From Pholis gunnellus (lineage: Eukaryota; Chordata; Actinopteri; Perciformes; Pholidae): 64,000 nucleotides of DNA. Made by a program: the position numbers and the translations under genes. Where the stretch lies: the NCBI GenBank assembly GCA_910591455.2, contig OU342817.1, positions 6,037,915 through 6,101,914 of the forward strand. Direction: 5' to 3'. The notes under the pieces are model-generated. The model was given only the letters and a program-made list of their open reading frames with translations, made no database searches and was not told the origin of the DNA. Shown here in pieces: positions 34,626-48,800 of the stretch (the stretch's first letter is position 1; each line of letters opens with the position of its first letter).

Positions 34626-37600
34626 CAGCGCAGACTAGACACTAACCAGGGGAACTGTTTGGTTCCTGCTCAACCTCACGTCCAGCTGAGCCCTACCTTC
34701 TCCTGTCAGATGTGACAAACAGCAGCCTGCAGGAAACAGGCTCCCCTCCTCTGCCACACAGACATCATACGGAGAGCTCGCTCTTTTTCCCCATTTGAAC
34801 CCTCAAAGACAGTTTGTGTTGGTTCCTTGGTGCGTTTCGGGCAACCTCAGTTTAACTGCTTGAGTACAGAGCTCTCCGCTTAACCCTGATGGCATCAGAC
34901 AAGTGTTCCTACCGATGACAGAAATGTTTGATGCTGATTTTGTCTGCTTGCTGTTTTATAAATGTCAATGTCACATTTGGTTAAATCTATGTATGTATTT
35001 TCCTCTGCTGGTAACCTTACGTGCATTTCAGGTTAAGAGAGCAACAATGTCTGTTTTTAAAGTATTTCTTGTAAGCTAATGAAACATCCAATTCAATCAA
35101 TGAAAGGGGAACCACATCTCCACCACATGTTTGGAATATGTTTACATTCATGGCTATGACCTTTTCTTAGAGTTTTGAATTTGATTTGGCTCCGGATGGC
35201 TACATAAATGTGTGACAGGCCAAGCCAAATAGTAAACACCAAAGTTAAGTTCCCAAAAAACTATAACCATCCTTTCAAATATTACTGCTAATCATTTCTG
35301 ACTTGAAACCAGCTGTGTGGGAATAGTGGTTGAAAATGAATGCGGGCTCAAGCTGCACAAACTCCCACTGTAGTCCTCCACACAGTCCCCAGAGCATGTC
35401 ACACGTATGTACAGGATGGAATCTTAGCTCCTTAGTCCAAAGGTTGTCTGGATATACGCAGCCTGGTCGGAGTCTCTGCATTCATACTAACATCCGAGTT
35501 ATTTTCTTCCAAAGTAGCCAAAAGGATTTTGAGCAGAACCCCCCCCCCCCCCCCCCCCCTCCTCCCTCTCCTCTCCTCTCCCTCCACATCACGCTTAATT
35601 TAAAAGCATGGCTGAGTTAGTGTGCTGCTTCAAATACCGCACTATTTCTTCCAGTACCCTGTGGGAGATTGGCAGGTCCCCATTGGACCGAGCGAGAAAG
35701 TGCCACAAGACAAAAATATCAGAGTTGGGAAGTGATGAAGAAAGCCTTTATGCTCAGAGTAACAAAAAACAGCCTGTGTTGAATACCTCCTGGATAGAAG
35801 GTGAGGTACCCTTTAATGTAGTCCAGCGGGCTGTGTCATTGGAGGAACAGATGAGATATCATACGGCTACCGCACGATTACCAAATATGTATATCGAATG
35901 TAGAAATGTGCGTCAGAAAGGGTGTTGATGGAGCGAACGCATGTCATGGTCCCCAACTGCATCCAACTCCAGGGAAAATGTTTAACTTCGTGTAATGTTG
36001 TTTTGTTGTCTGCCATAACAAAACTTCACATAAAAAGTCAGTCTTTGTGGGCATGTACAATATTTTCCCAAATGTGTAATCTGAAGCTTTTTTGTGGTAG
36101 GTGTTCGGAAGGCCAATATTACAAGCCATTAGCTTTTAAATGGAGCTCGTTGCTGCATGTTCAATATTCATTTTACTGTGTCATTTCAGTGAAAAACCAA
36201 TGTTGCTGTTGTTGACTTCAGTCATTAAAGAGTGTCATCACTTTCAAATAAATTACGCTTCACCAAACAATTTTAATATGGTTTTATGTAGCTGTATTAC
36301 GCAGAAAGGTGTAGATTTATTCCAAAATGCCCAATAACCCACCAAACCAAACACAAACTTATGTAAACACAGCATACGTAAACAGCCTCACCTATTTGTC
36401 ATTCCAGGTTTGAATGACTCCTTTCTCCATCCTTCTCCTCAGAGGTATTCCCTCGTTCTGGACCAATGCTTCCTGCAGACCATTGACTGCATCCAGAAAC
36501 TAAAGTAAATAGTGGTGCTGTAAACGCAGAGGTTAAAGTTAGCCATCAGTATACGAGGGATCTGTGAACTTAACTCAGGCCAGAAAACGGTTTGTGCCTC
36601 TATGAGTCCATTCATCTCCTAGTGCCTCTCATTTACATGTAATGGAAAGAAAATAAACAGCGGTGTGCTAATGTGCTCATTTACAGTAAGTAGAAATAAA
36701 GTAATGAGCTGTTATCTTTACTGAGACAGCTGTGAAGCTTCTTTTTTTTACACAATTGAAATGTTGATCAAACTATACAACATGAGTAGAATTGTTGCCT
36801 GGTGCAGTCAGGTATCATGTCAACACTGTGTGCTTCTTTTTTTGTCTTTTTGTTCATTTCAGCAAGGTGGCATCACTAGAATGCAGTGTGGTTAGTCATG
36901 CACTGCATATCAACCACTTCTAATGTGTTTTCCTGACAGTTTCCTGACCCGTTATTGTCCCGCAATAATGTGGGTATTGTTCTGCAACAGGGTTTTAGTG
37001 TGAGCTTAATCTGTTCTATATCTATTTAATACAGTACACTTGAAATGCCGTTATGATGACCTCGTGAATAAACCAATAGAACGCAAAGAAACGTGATCTT
37101 CCTGCTTCTGAAAGTGACGAACGAAAGAGTAAATAAATACTGTAAATACAATAATGATACAGTAGCATTGTTCTTGTAGAGACTGTGTTGTCTAGTTGAA
37201 TCAGACATTAGACAAAAAATACAAGAATGTATTCTGGTGGTGACGTTACTTGAATATTCTAGCTGTATTTTTTTCTCCTGAGAGACTTTGTTAGACAACA
37301 GTTCAAAGTGCATCGCTGTAGTAACAGAGCTGGGACTCTTGACTCTACAATTTAATTGCTTTCCGGAAAATCGAAAATAATCAAGTTTCTTCAGGAAATC
37401 CTCCATCTCACATCTGATGACATTTGTGGCAAAAATAATTAAATAAAAAGGCAGCTTTGTTTGAATCCAACATCTCTGTCAAAGACAACAGACATACATT
37501 GTTTACATTTTGTCGAACAGTAGTTATTTGTGGCACAACTATTCCAGAGCTTGAATCATTTGTTGTGTCATGTGTGTCCATCATCACCGGTGTTGGACAT

Positions 37601-38970
37601 CCTTTTATGTCTCAGCAACCGTGAGTGCAAGTCCCCGGAAGAACACAGTTGTTTTATCAAGTCCCTTAACACGTGCTGACACAATGGCTTTCACGCTCAC
37701 AAATATGATCACTGCCAGTGGAATCGCCTTCCTCCTGGAGATGTGTGCATGAGCACTGCTGATCACAGGCTGCTGTTTTTTTGTTTTACCTTAATTTGAT
37801 AGTTCACAGTACAGAGAGACAGAAATAATTGGGAGCGACAAAAAGGAATGACATCCCACCTGAGCCACCTCGAAGCCCCAGGAGGCTGACAGAGAAATGT
37901 CTGCTCATACTTGATGAATATTAATGCGTGAACCTTTGTCTTGACACAACAATCTCATACTTAATGGGTGCTCATTTTGTCTGCACAGGCTCACATACTG
38001 TCTTCACGTAGAGCGCTAATTATGGTGATATGCAACCATATATTATCAGACCCAAACAGAAAAGTTCACTCGGTAGAGCGCAGATCTCCGTCAGGTGTGT
38101 CTGCAACGACCACTGCTGTAATGTTTGGTTGAATGAATACAAACCACAAACGTGTGGTGTCAAATGTGTTTTTCAAGCGCACGTCTTCAAGCTCTTCTCT
38201 CAATCACGAGAGGTCCTTAAGGATACGGTCATAAATGAGCACCAACATTAATAATGGGTCCTCTAGGTCGTCTCGGTCCAATAGTGTGCGAGATTGACCA
38301 TGGATGGACAGATGCACGTACGCGCACACAGGATCACATCATATCCTGCAGGCTAAGCCTGGTCGGAGATAAGATGCTCAGGTATTTCAAGATGTTTTGA
38401 AGCTTTCCAGACAACCCTAAATGAGTTACATTATTATAACACAGTCCCACTCAATTTAGAAATGTACATATGGTTTGTTTATTTCTGTCAGCTGCTGCAT
38501 CCTGAACACGCTGTTAGCTGTTTCTGCCTATTTATGTTATATAACTGATTCCTGACACTAAAGATAGTCTGCAATTCTGCTTAATATACCACGCATGTCC
38601 AGGCCCTAAGCTCTACCACCTTAATTGTCTTCTACCCACTGATACCAGACATTAATGGCTCCAAGTGTGTTTTTTCTATCAAACAGAATCTAGCTCATCA
38701 GACGGCCATAGGACCAACATATCAAACACTCAATGTTAGTAATACAGGGAGTCAAAAGGCATCCAGTGGTACAATCAGACAAGTGATTTCACGTTCCGTG
38801 TTTGATGCCTGAAGATGTCCTTTCTTCACCAACACATAAAGAAGAATAACAAGAGAGATAATTCTGTTTAGTTTAGATTTAAGCATGCATCCATCTTTCT
38901 AATAGAATTTATTCAAACAAAAATAGTGTAGTGTCTGCAGCATATTTCTTTTAGCTGCATGGGTTCCTTA
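34626..38970. other. ccdc13 3' flank and intergenic DNA
   Basis: No recognised gene. A homopolymer of C followed by CT-rich sequence lies at 35539-35585. A 106-codon open frame at 35608-35928 has a good start context but no family likeness; it may be ccdc13 3' UTR. The rest shows nothing I can name. Confidence 0.45.
35539..35585. repeat. poly-C / CT-rich tract
   Basis: About 20 consecutive C followed by CTC-rich sequence. The length of such a run may be uncertain in the assembly. Confidence 0.85.
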
Positions 38971-38974
38971 TTAT

Positions 38975-40435
38975 CAGGCTGCTCTAATAGGTCTCTTAAA
39001 TCTCTCCAGTTGATTAGAATGCTGCAGCACGTGAACTAAGAAAAACTAAGAAAAGAGATCATATTACTCCTGTATTAGCTTCTCTGCACTGGCTCCCTGT
39101 AAAATCAAGAATATCATCACGTCTCCTCACCTGTAGGAGCCATTAGTTATGTCTGTGTATTGTATCTGTTTGTATTGGGAGCCTCCCTCGGGTTGACCAC
39201 GGGTGGCAGTGTGGATTAGTGTGGCAGGTGATTGGTATATGGGGCACAGGTGCAACAGACAGGCTAATGATGCATGGGTGAAGGGGAGATCACACGGTTT
39301 TTACCGCACGCAAGACACACCAGAGGGAGACCAGGAAGATAACGTAAATTCTAATTAAACGGGAACCTCACCCAAAAGTGTAAGAGCCTGGAATCTCTTT
39401 ATTGAGGCGAGTAAAGAACACGATCTTCTCCCGCACACAGCCGAGTGGCTAGTTGCTGGAATTAGTCACTATATCATCTGCAAAGCCCTAATTGGTCAGG
39501 CACCATCATATCTTAAGGAGCTTATAGTACCATATTACCCTTCTAGAGAGCAGCGCTCCCTAAATTCAGGATTACTTGTGGTTCCTAGAGTCTTAAAAAG
39601 TAGGATGGGAGCCAGAGCCTTCAGTTATCAAGCTCCTCTTCTGTGGAACCAGATTCCCGTTTCAGTCCGGGGGGCAGACACACTCACCACTCTAAAGAGT
39701 AGGCTTAAGACTTTCCTTTTTGATAACGCTTATAATAGTTAACACTGGCTCAGGTTTGCCTTGGACCAGCCCCTAGATAAGCTGCTATAGGCCTAGACTG
39801 CCGGGGGACTTCCTTGGATACACTGAGCCCCTCTCTCCTCTACTCTCTCTCCTTCTGTATGAATCCATGTCCTATTAATGCACGTAACTAACTTTGCTTC
39901 TTCCCCGGAGTCTTTGTGCTTTCTCGCCTCACAAGTTTTCGTGAATCGTGGTCAAATCTGGGCTATGGTCCTGCCTCTTGCTGTGGTCCTGCCTGACACC
40001 CACTGCTACTATCATTATTAGTCATAGTCACATTGCTTGTTATTGCTGATACCATTACTGCTTTTGTTATCATTGTTATTCTACTATATCCACTTCTGCT
40101 GTTATTATTAGTCGTCGTAATTTTTCCATTATTATTCTGCTTGCTACTCTCATTATATGAATAATTTCTGTGGTATGCATTGAATGTGTTGTAACTCTGT
40201 TATGTTATTCTGTACACATGACATCTATTGCACTTCTGTCCATCCGAGAGGGATCCCTCCTCTGTTGTTCTCCCTAAGGTTTCTTCCTTTTTTTCTCCCT
40301 GTCAAAGGGTTTTTCCTGCACCGATGTGAGGGTCCCGGGACAGAAGATGTCGCATGTGTACAGATTGTAAAGCCCTCTGAGGCAAATTTGTGATTTTGGG
40401 CTATACAAAATAAATTTAATTTATTTTAATTTAAA
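38975..40435 (+). mobile_element. decayed L2/Rex-like LINE 3' end, interrupted by another insertion
   Basis: The 5' part (38999-39108) translates, with a stop and a frameshift, to KRDHITPVLASLHWLPVKSR. From 39479 to 39742 an open 87-codon stretch gives QAPSYLKELIVPYYPSREQR, then GARAFSYQAPLLWNQIP, and ends in KTFLFD before a stop. These are the conserved C-terminal motifs of L2/Rex-type reverse transcriptase ORFs. The 3' UTR ends with TTTTGGGCTATACAAAATAA and an A/T-rich tail, also typical. The element is 5'-truncated and broken, so it cannot encode a working enzyme. About 345 bp of unrelated sequence at roughly 39131-39475 splits the coding part. Confidence 0.8.
39131..39475. mobile_element. 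unidentified insertion within the LINE
   Basis: LINE coding text stops near 39130 and resumes at 39479. The intervening DNA has no reading frame of its own. ATATCATC occurs on both sides (about 39108-39115 and 39471-39478) and might be a target-site duplication, but I see no terminal inverted repeats, so the class is open (solo-LTR-like or other). Confidence 0.4.
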
Positions 40436-42810
40436 TTGTATAGTTGTAGTTCTATTTTTTTAAATTATGTTTGCAGTGTTTTTTCTGAATATTTTATTCA
40501 AAAGAATAATCTTCTTCATTGTTTCTTGTGTTTTATCTATTGTTTGTTTTTTCTTAATCGTCAGTATGCTTAACTCTCGTAGCCACTATACATTTTCCCG
40601 CACAGTAGGAATCATGAGGATAGAAAAGTGATGCACTCACTCAATAATTAAATACAGACATGTAATAATAATTATCAATGGGTGAAAAGCCAATCACTGG
40701 GAGCTGCAGTATTTACGACTATAGGGCTGAGGACAAAGGTTCTCATTACCACCAAAACCCCAGAGGATGAGGCAACATTTCATACAAATCATCATGAGGG
40801 AAGTCAGATTCAAGTATGCTACTCTTTTGGAAGTGTGTGCTCCCTGATCAATACACGACGTAAGTCATTGTGCCCCAGTTTCAATGGTGATTACTGGGCC
40901 ATTCATAGCGTCTTTTAATGGAGAGCAAATGTTTGAAGAAAAGATTGGGCAAAATGGAACTATATGCTCCATTTATACCTGCAGCGACGATTATGCTTGA
41001 ATCCATGTGAAAAGCATCACTCTGCAGGGTGCTTCAGTCTGTGTGTTTGCAGTCGCCTGAAACCTTTATGTAACCTCATAAAGTCAGTATAATGTTTGGC
41101 TATTATAGCAATAGGTGTGGAAATTGGACGTTCACGAGATGGGATGAGGTTGCGTAACGACGCCCAAATCCTATTCGTTGACTTCAGCTTTGCCTTAAGA
41201 AACATACAAGTATGCATATACTGTACAGATCCACCAACATCTTCTAAATCTAGCTAAATGTTTCTGTTTACTACCACTTGTACTGCTTTGATGTCCTTGT
41301 TTTAGATGTGTACTTAAACCTGGCCAATAAATATTTTTGCACTGTTTTATCTGGAGGCTGCTTTACTGGGTGGTTTATAGATTCAGATTGAACAAAACAT
41401 AGTTAAATCATAGCATAGACATAGTCTAGTTTAAACCACGAACATAACTAGTTAGACCCCGCTTCATAAACTGGACCTCCTGTCTCTTGAAGATAAAGCA
41501 ATAGAGTTCAGCAGACTGAGAGACAGTTTACCTTTTTTTTTCAAAATCAAGCATAGTCTAATGCTTTTTCCTTAAGGTTAAAGAAGAGCTAGTAATGAAG
41601 CACTATGGCTTCTTAGGTTGAAATAATACTGTTCCCATCTCTGGAAACATCAACGGTTAAAGCTAGAATGGGTATTGTAATTCAGAAACCTTTTTGTTAT
41701 GTTTGTTGAAATTATCTTTACATCCCTGGAAATGAGTCAATCAAATGTTTTGACAAAAAGAAAGAAGGTATTTGTGCCTGAGCCCACTCGGCCCATGCAC
41801 TCATTGCATATCACAGGAATCTTCCACAAACTGCTTGCTGGACAGCTTGGAGTACTAACAATGTCTGTGTTTGTTGTTACCTTCATAATGATGATTTTAG
41901 GGGAGTGGCTTTGTAGGGAGGCCTGAAGGGAAGGGCTGTCAGTTTTGCCTACCTGCCAACTTTTTTGCTAGATTTAGCAACCTCTGGAGCTATGCGCTGC
42001 GATCTACTTTCACTCCGAAATAACACTAGGCTTGGTTTAATCCTTTTTTTTTAATCTGACTTGCTTTTGCCGTTTTTTCCAATGTTACCTGCCCGAGCTG
42101 AAGTGAGCGGCCTCATACCATGCACACCAAAAAACAACACACAAAAATGTGATTTCTGAGTTAAATTCAAATGACTGCAACCAAAGCAGTTTGACTCCTA
42201 ACGCGTTTGCTCTTTCCTCAGGTGGGTGCATATTAGAAACACTGACTCCACAGCACCGTTGGCTCTTCACATTCTGCCACACCGAAGTGACGAGGCTGTG
42301 AGCATTTTCACACTCCAGATTCTGAGGCAATAAACTTGATGACGCTCACAGCCATTTGCTTCACAGTCCTGCGCAGGCCAACCTCATGGCTAACTGTACT
42401 GCCCATCCCCCCACACTGTGTTAACTGCCTGTCCCCAGCAGGATGAGCTGGCTGTAAACCACACCAGGTCTATTGATTAATTAATGCACCCTAACTGCAG
42501 GGTTGGCTCCCTGCACTGTAGTTTTTGGGCTGCCTGCAGTGGTGACTGCCGGTGTGTCTTTGGTGGTTCTACAGTGTTGTGGGAGAAAGGCAAGCGATAG
42601 CAAAGCAGAGCAGCAGACAACTGAATATGAGAGGAAGCCGACAGCACCATAGTCACCATTAATCACCCAGGGCCATTGTGGTCCTGTCCTCTATACGGCG
42701 CCAGCGCGGGCAGGCAGGCAGGCAGACAGAGAGAAAGAAGGAGAGAGGAAGAGGCAGAGGAAGAGGGAGATAGGGGGCAGGGTGGCTGCAGGGAGAAAGA
42801 GTGGGAGAGA
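40436..42810. other. intergenic DNA upstream of tmie
   Basis: No certain gene. A 75-codon ATG frame at 41699-41926 encodes one hydrophobic segment (GVLTMSVFVVTFIMMILG) and is listed separately. From about 42708 to 42810 the plus strand is strongly purine-rich with GGCA repeats; this is likely tmie promoter or 5' UTR. Confidence 0.4.
41699..41926 (+). CDS. possible small single-pass membrane ORF (unrecognised)
   Basis: An ATG-started 75-codon frame. A basic and proline-containing first half (KRKKVFVPEPTRP) is followed by a hydrophobic stretch near residues 50-68 and ends LCREA. I recognise no family and see no clear splice sites or promoter. It could be a chance frame in intergenic DNA. It is listed only because a basic-then-transmembrane plan is also that of real small membrane proteins. 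Confidence 0.12.
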   Translation: MFVEIIFTSLEMSQSNVLTKRKKVFVPEPTRPMHSLHITGIFHKLLAGQLGVLTMSVFVVTFIMMILGEWLCREA

Positions 42811-45800
42811 ATGGTTGGGGATCAGCCTGTATGTCCACCTCAGCTCCTGCTGCAGGGCTGGGGAGCGGTGCTGCTGTCTCAGTGCTTGTCCTCCGTGTTC
42901 TCCCAGGTCCCGGATCCCGAGGTAAGAGCCCGACACACCACCATGTCCTCCACAAGTTCCCCTCATGAATATCCTGAGGGTTTCTCTGTGACGGGTGCAG
43001 GTGTTCTGCCGGTTAAAAGGTAGCTTTATGTGATTCATACTTGTTGTTTGGTCGCCAGAGTTGTTTCTTGCGTTACTTAATGAGGAGTGAGAGAACATTA
43101 TGTATGGACCGGATACATTATGTCTTGCACGAATAGCTGAGCCACATGTGTTTATACCGGTGCAAACAGGAGGATGATGACGTCCTGGTACGCCAAGTTG
43201 TTTTTGTGCTTTTGGGCTGAAGAGAAGGGGGTCATGTTGCAGAGAATACGACTACTATATCGGACTACAAAAAAAGCAGCTGATATCTTTTCTATTAAAA
43301 TATTTACTTTCTTACTTTCTTCACAGTACACTGTGTAGAACAGCATTGAAAGGACACAATATCAAAACGTTCCTTTGTTAAAAGAATCAGTAGTTGTGGT
43401 TGTATATTACAGAATAAATAGAATAGAAACTAATTTAAGAAATATAATTTAAATACTAGACATGGTGTACAATTGCCTATATCCTTTTTACATGATATCC
43501 TTTGGTGAGTCAATGTAATTGCTATTGGTCCTTTGCTAATACATGTGGCATAACTAAACCTGCATCCAATGGTTAAAAATCTTCTTAGAAAAACAGAAAC
43601 TTACTTGAGGAAGAATATTCAACCATGCTGTTGAATATCAAACCAACCAACCAACAAACTAAAATATGTCATACATTTGGGTACATGATGATTAACATGA
43701 GGTAACTTGAGGTCAGTAATCTTCTGATTTTGTGTTGTTTGTTCCACCAAAAGAAAACTTGAGGCTTATAGCCACTAATCCTGCCCCATGAAATTGCCCT
43801 GGATGAAAGGACTTAGCATTGTATAATCGCTCTTGAAGCAAAAGAATTCTTTAAGAGCAGTGCTAAATATCCCCATCATTGCTAATCCTTCTGTGGGAGT
43901 TGCACAACACACAAGTGTAAACTCACTCAGACCATTTCTCCTCACAGCTTCTTTGTTCAAGTTCTCAGCCCTTCGTGTCCTTCTCAGCAGACAAACAGTA
44001 TAGAGGCCCTGAAGACAGCTTGTACTGTCACATGTCGCACGTTGGCTCGCTGATGCATATCGGGTCTGACAAACAGCTGAACAGCAGGTCTGTTTGTCCT
44101 GGTGCTGAGAGTCTCACATGGCACAACAGAGAAAGCATGGAGATGTTGGAAAAGGCGCAAATTCGAAGCTTATCATAACATCTGCTGATTCTTTTTGACT
44201 TTCGCATGAACTCAAAGAAATGTTGTCCTGAATGACACTGAAATACTTCAAGGTGCATGCATCTAAATAGTCTTCTATCCTTCTGAAAATTGTTTTAAGT
44301 ATTTTAGTTCATTTCTACCAAAGCAAAAACGGTTCACTTACATTTCTTTATCTCCTCCAGAGCCTCAGTCCTGCACCGTTTACATCAGCTTATTCTTGGA
44401 AAATTGTTCAATTACACCACGTAATGGTGTTATAAATAAAGGCAGCAAATGTAATAAGAGTCCATTTTCTGATCCATCACTTGTTGGTTTATGGACGAAA
44501 GTATAGAGTTTCCAAAACAACCATGTATCAACCAATCAAGTAATCAATATAGAGTAGAAAGGGAGAAATCCCTCGATCTGATGGATGGAAAATGCAGGAA
44601 CAGTTTTGGAATCAGCCTACTCCGTCTGCACGGCTTCATGTTTATAGATCCATGCACTTGTTTGTGTCGAGTAAGGGGAGATTCAGGTGGAGAGAGCCAC
44701 AAAAAAAAAAAAAAAACACAGATTATGTGGATGTTGTTGTTTTCTTGGTGGAAGAAATAAGAAAAAAACTTTTCAACCGGAGCTTTTGTTTTTTATTAAC
44801 ATTTTGCCAATGCCTTGGAAAAAAACAACACACTTATAGTATTTCTGTTAGGAAGTGTGTCAGTTCAGTTAAATGTCATACATCTAAATACATAGATAGA
44901 TAGTAAATGAAATGAATACGTTAACCATACCAATAAAGTAAGATGATAAAGTATCATGGAATTGAGCTAAAAGAAGAAGAACTTATTAGCTATGTGACAC
45001 AACTAGTAATTGGGAATTATTGCTCTTTTAGATGACTTGAAATGCTTATTTTATACATGAATTGTTTTATATGACTCTGATATGAATACCAGATTCATTA
45101 ATTAATTTTTTCTTAAAGTCAGAAAGATAGAGAAGTGACAGAAAGTATCTTCCACAAATTCTGACACATTGAATTGCCTGAGGATGATGCAGAAGATGTG
45201 AAGCTTGAGTTGCTCCTTGAGATTTGCTCTCTGGTGTAAAACCTGTTTGTGAAGGATGGTCTGTTTGTGATGTGCAGGTACTGAAACAATCAACGTTGTC
45301 TCTTTTTTTCCCACCACAGCTTTTGCCCACAGATCCCCCAAAGAAGCCGGACCCCATCACCTCAGAGTCTGTTGTTTTCTGGGGGCTGCGGTTATGGCAG
45401 GTCATCGCCATCTTTTCGATTTTTGTTTTAGCAATTGGTCAGTATGAAATCGCTTCGTTGACACCTTCACACACCGTTCTTCAAATAGACTTTAAATCCT
45501 GAGAAATTACTGGAGGCCAAAGATGTCGATGCATGCAATTATGCGTCCACGGTGTGATTATCCAGCACAGTGTGATTAGCAATAATGACACAAAGGCGGA
45601 GATCACTTCTGTGTTTCACACAAACAGCAATTGTAAAACGAGGGAAGACAAACTCGTACTCAGTACAAATGGTGTATCTGACACACTTTCTGCTTTGTTA
45701 CGAATTTATGAGGAACTCTGGCCTTATCTTTTCTTAAAGGGCCAGTTTATTCAGTTCTTGACACATACTCTACATCTGTTGAGTTTTCTGGTTCGACACC

Positions 45801-48800
45801 AATACATGCATTTTAACCAGACTTCAGCCATGCTAGCAGCTCCGTGCGTCTGTACTCAGGCACAACGGTGCCTTAAGATAAATGCTAACATCAGCATGCT
45901 AACATGCTTGGATGCTGACCATGCTAGCATGCTGATGTTTAGCATGTTCACTATCCTGTTTGCAGGCTTGATAATTAGTGTGCAAAGGATGAAAAGAATT
46001 TGCTGGTCTCAAATTGGACAAATTAAACATTTGACCTCATTCTCTTGGAACCATGAATGTCTCTATTTAACTTGACTGATAAGTGAAAACGTAAGTTATA
46101 CTGTATATATAATTTGGGTAAGTGATGATTAAACCCATCCTAATTGTGTAGGCCTATACCATGTTGCAATTACATGTGCTATTTCAAATAAGCCATCTGT
46201 GTCCCTTCCTCCCCTTCCTTCTTCTTCAGTCATCACCCTATGTTGTATATTCAAATGTCGAATCCCGAGAACCAAAAAGGAAATAGAGGCACGGCACGCG
46301 CAAAGACTGGCCGCCAAAAAATACGCCAACACATTAGAGACAGTGCCACCTCTGAACGAGCTGACTGAGATCCCAGGATGTAAGTACCTCTCTCTAATGT
46401 ATTTATTAATATGACTATATTCATTTAGTAATAGGTTGAGATATAATATTATAGAAGTTGAGATATACAAGCTCTTTGTTGGAAATGTTTATCTTGTTAT
46501 ACTGTTTTTTTTACCTGCCGCACACAGCAACTTCAAATGCTGGTAGCTCCAAATGAGAAAATGTGAGATGAATGTTTGAAAATGGGAAACCACATAGAAT
46601 ATAATATTCCCCCTGAGACCAATCTGTGATTGCTTTACACAAAAGCACACACTAGAGATCTGAAAAGCAGGAGCAACACAGCTTTATCTGACCGGGTCTT
46701 ACAAGACACTCTGCTGTACTCCCACTATATGATCAAGGCTATCAGCAGGGCTGGACCCGGGGCCCAGTTAGTCTTTCCCAGTCCGGCAAACCACAATCTA
46801 TCACACACACCACGCATCTTAGCGCTCCCCTACCAATCATGTTACGACGACGGTTAGTGTAAATAAAGTTAATTATTTAATTATTCATAAAGCCCATAAT
46901 AAACTGTGTGGCGTATATGGAAAATGCAGCACTTTCAGTGGTCTTTTTAATGCTTACTGTGCAATGGTCAGGTCGCTGCCACCATGCAATTCTTACTGTG
47001 TCTTGTCAACAATCATTTTGCTAATATTTGTCAAACACTGAAGACGAGTCTTCACTCTCTACTCAGCAGGACTCAACCTCTCAGCTGCGTGAGAACACAT
47101 ATTCATAGAGCATGTGGGGGCCGGGACTAATGCAGACAGCTAGAGAAACGTTCCTATCATCCTCTCTAGCCCAGTGTCGAAAACAATAGGCCGATCTACC
47201 TGTTTTATGGGCCAGTCAGACAAAAAAAAAAAAAAGACAGTTGTGTCGGCCCAAAAGGCATGTCGGCCCAATGGGAAAGTGCCCGGTCTACCAGGTGGTC
47301 AGTCAGCCCTGGTTGCGAGGACAGCTGTCTTTTACATAACGTCTTTCCTAGGGCAGTTTAACGTCTTAATTTTTTACTGTCTCCTCTTTTCACCTCACAA
47401 AACTTGCTGCACTTGGTTCAATTCTTCTGCTCTGTTTTATGCTCTGTTGTAGTAAATTTCCTCTTCTCTTCTCTTCTCTTCTCTTCTCTTCTCTTCCTCA
47501 CTGTTTTTCTTCCAGCCGCCCCAGGTGCCTCTGCAGTAGAGACAGTCTCTGAGCAGGTCCAAACTCAAAGTGCTAACAGCCAGCCCTCAGCAGTTAGGGT
47601 CAGCGAGGAGCAACCCAGCTCCCTCTCCTTGCCAGAGACAGGCTGATTCCTTCCCCTCCTTTTCTTCTGCTCCTTATCTTCTTTGAGACTCTCCACCTGG
47701 CTAAGTGACTTTAGAATACACAGTGTACACACTGGTGGCCACCCTTAAGCTCCTCTTCCTGCACCAGCCATATCTATCTGGTCTTCCTTATTTCTATCGC
47801 AAGAGAAATTCCAGCAAATACGAAAGCATCTCTCATTAACTGCTCACCGCATCACTTGTGAAGTTTATTAGCACAATTTGAACTGTTCAAAGGTTGTTTT
47901 GTGGCGCAGTAGTGCAGCAGTAACTATGTACAGTAGAAAATGAGACTTTCAATGTGGCTTCAAAATCAGATTGTGATGCTTTTGCATATTTAATTACTTT
48001 TGTGCAGCTGGCCTTTTGTAGTTTACACTTTTGTAATTTTTGAGATGCTCTGCTTTCTTAAGATGTTTTAAATATGATATAATTATTTGCTTCATGCATA
48101 GTTGCATGAAAACGTCAAGAGCGTATGACTTTGATAAAAATTATGAGAAATAATGAGACAGACAAAATGCTAATACTGCAAGCAGGGGATATTGTAACGC
48201 ATGCAGCATGCTGTTTGTGCTCTGTGATGGTCTGTTTCTACCTGCCTGTTTGCTCTCCTAAGGTTAGCTTTGAATGAAGCAAATCATTCACACTATCTCC
48301 CGTTAGTGTAAAATGAATATGATTATTGATGTCAAGAACACTGATCTCATCTGTAATTAAATATTCTGGTCTCTCTCTCTCGCTCTCTCTCTCTGTCTTG
48401 CTATCCCTCGGGAATTTGGTGTGTTGCCTTATGTGTATATCTCAGCCATTTTAGCTGTGAAATGTGACAAATAGGAACTGACATCGGTCTTCTTAGAGCT
48501 ACCGTGAGAGCATCCATAACCCTTCAGTCTCCAGTTTAGTCTAAAGAGTTGATGTTAACCCGCTCTCATTAACATATGATTAATCAACTGCTCTGGGAGA
48601 GGGGCTCAAGTGGAGGTACACTGACTGCAGCCATAATAAAGAGTGAGGATTGACATATTCATCAGTTGCTCTCACATGAACTATGAATAGTGTCAAAATG
48701 CAATATAAATGTAAAGCCAATATGCAAATTTCTGCTTTCCCCAGTGATTACTTCATGCTTAGGTGACACTGAAATGAAATATGCAATAATATCTGACAAA

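Noticed and set aside
35608..35928. 106-codon frame after ccdc13
   Set aside because: Good start context but no recognisable family; it probably lies in the ccdc13 3' region. A conservation test would decide.
42676..42810. Upstream in-frame extension of tmie exon 1
   Set aside because: The frame is open but starts at TTG and encodes low-complexity Arg/Glu from a purine-rich 5' UTR. The first ATG is at 42811.
45533..46075. 180-codon plus-strand frame in tmie intron 2
   Set aside because: It runs through a dispersed inverted repeat, has no family motif, and lies between two confirmed exons.
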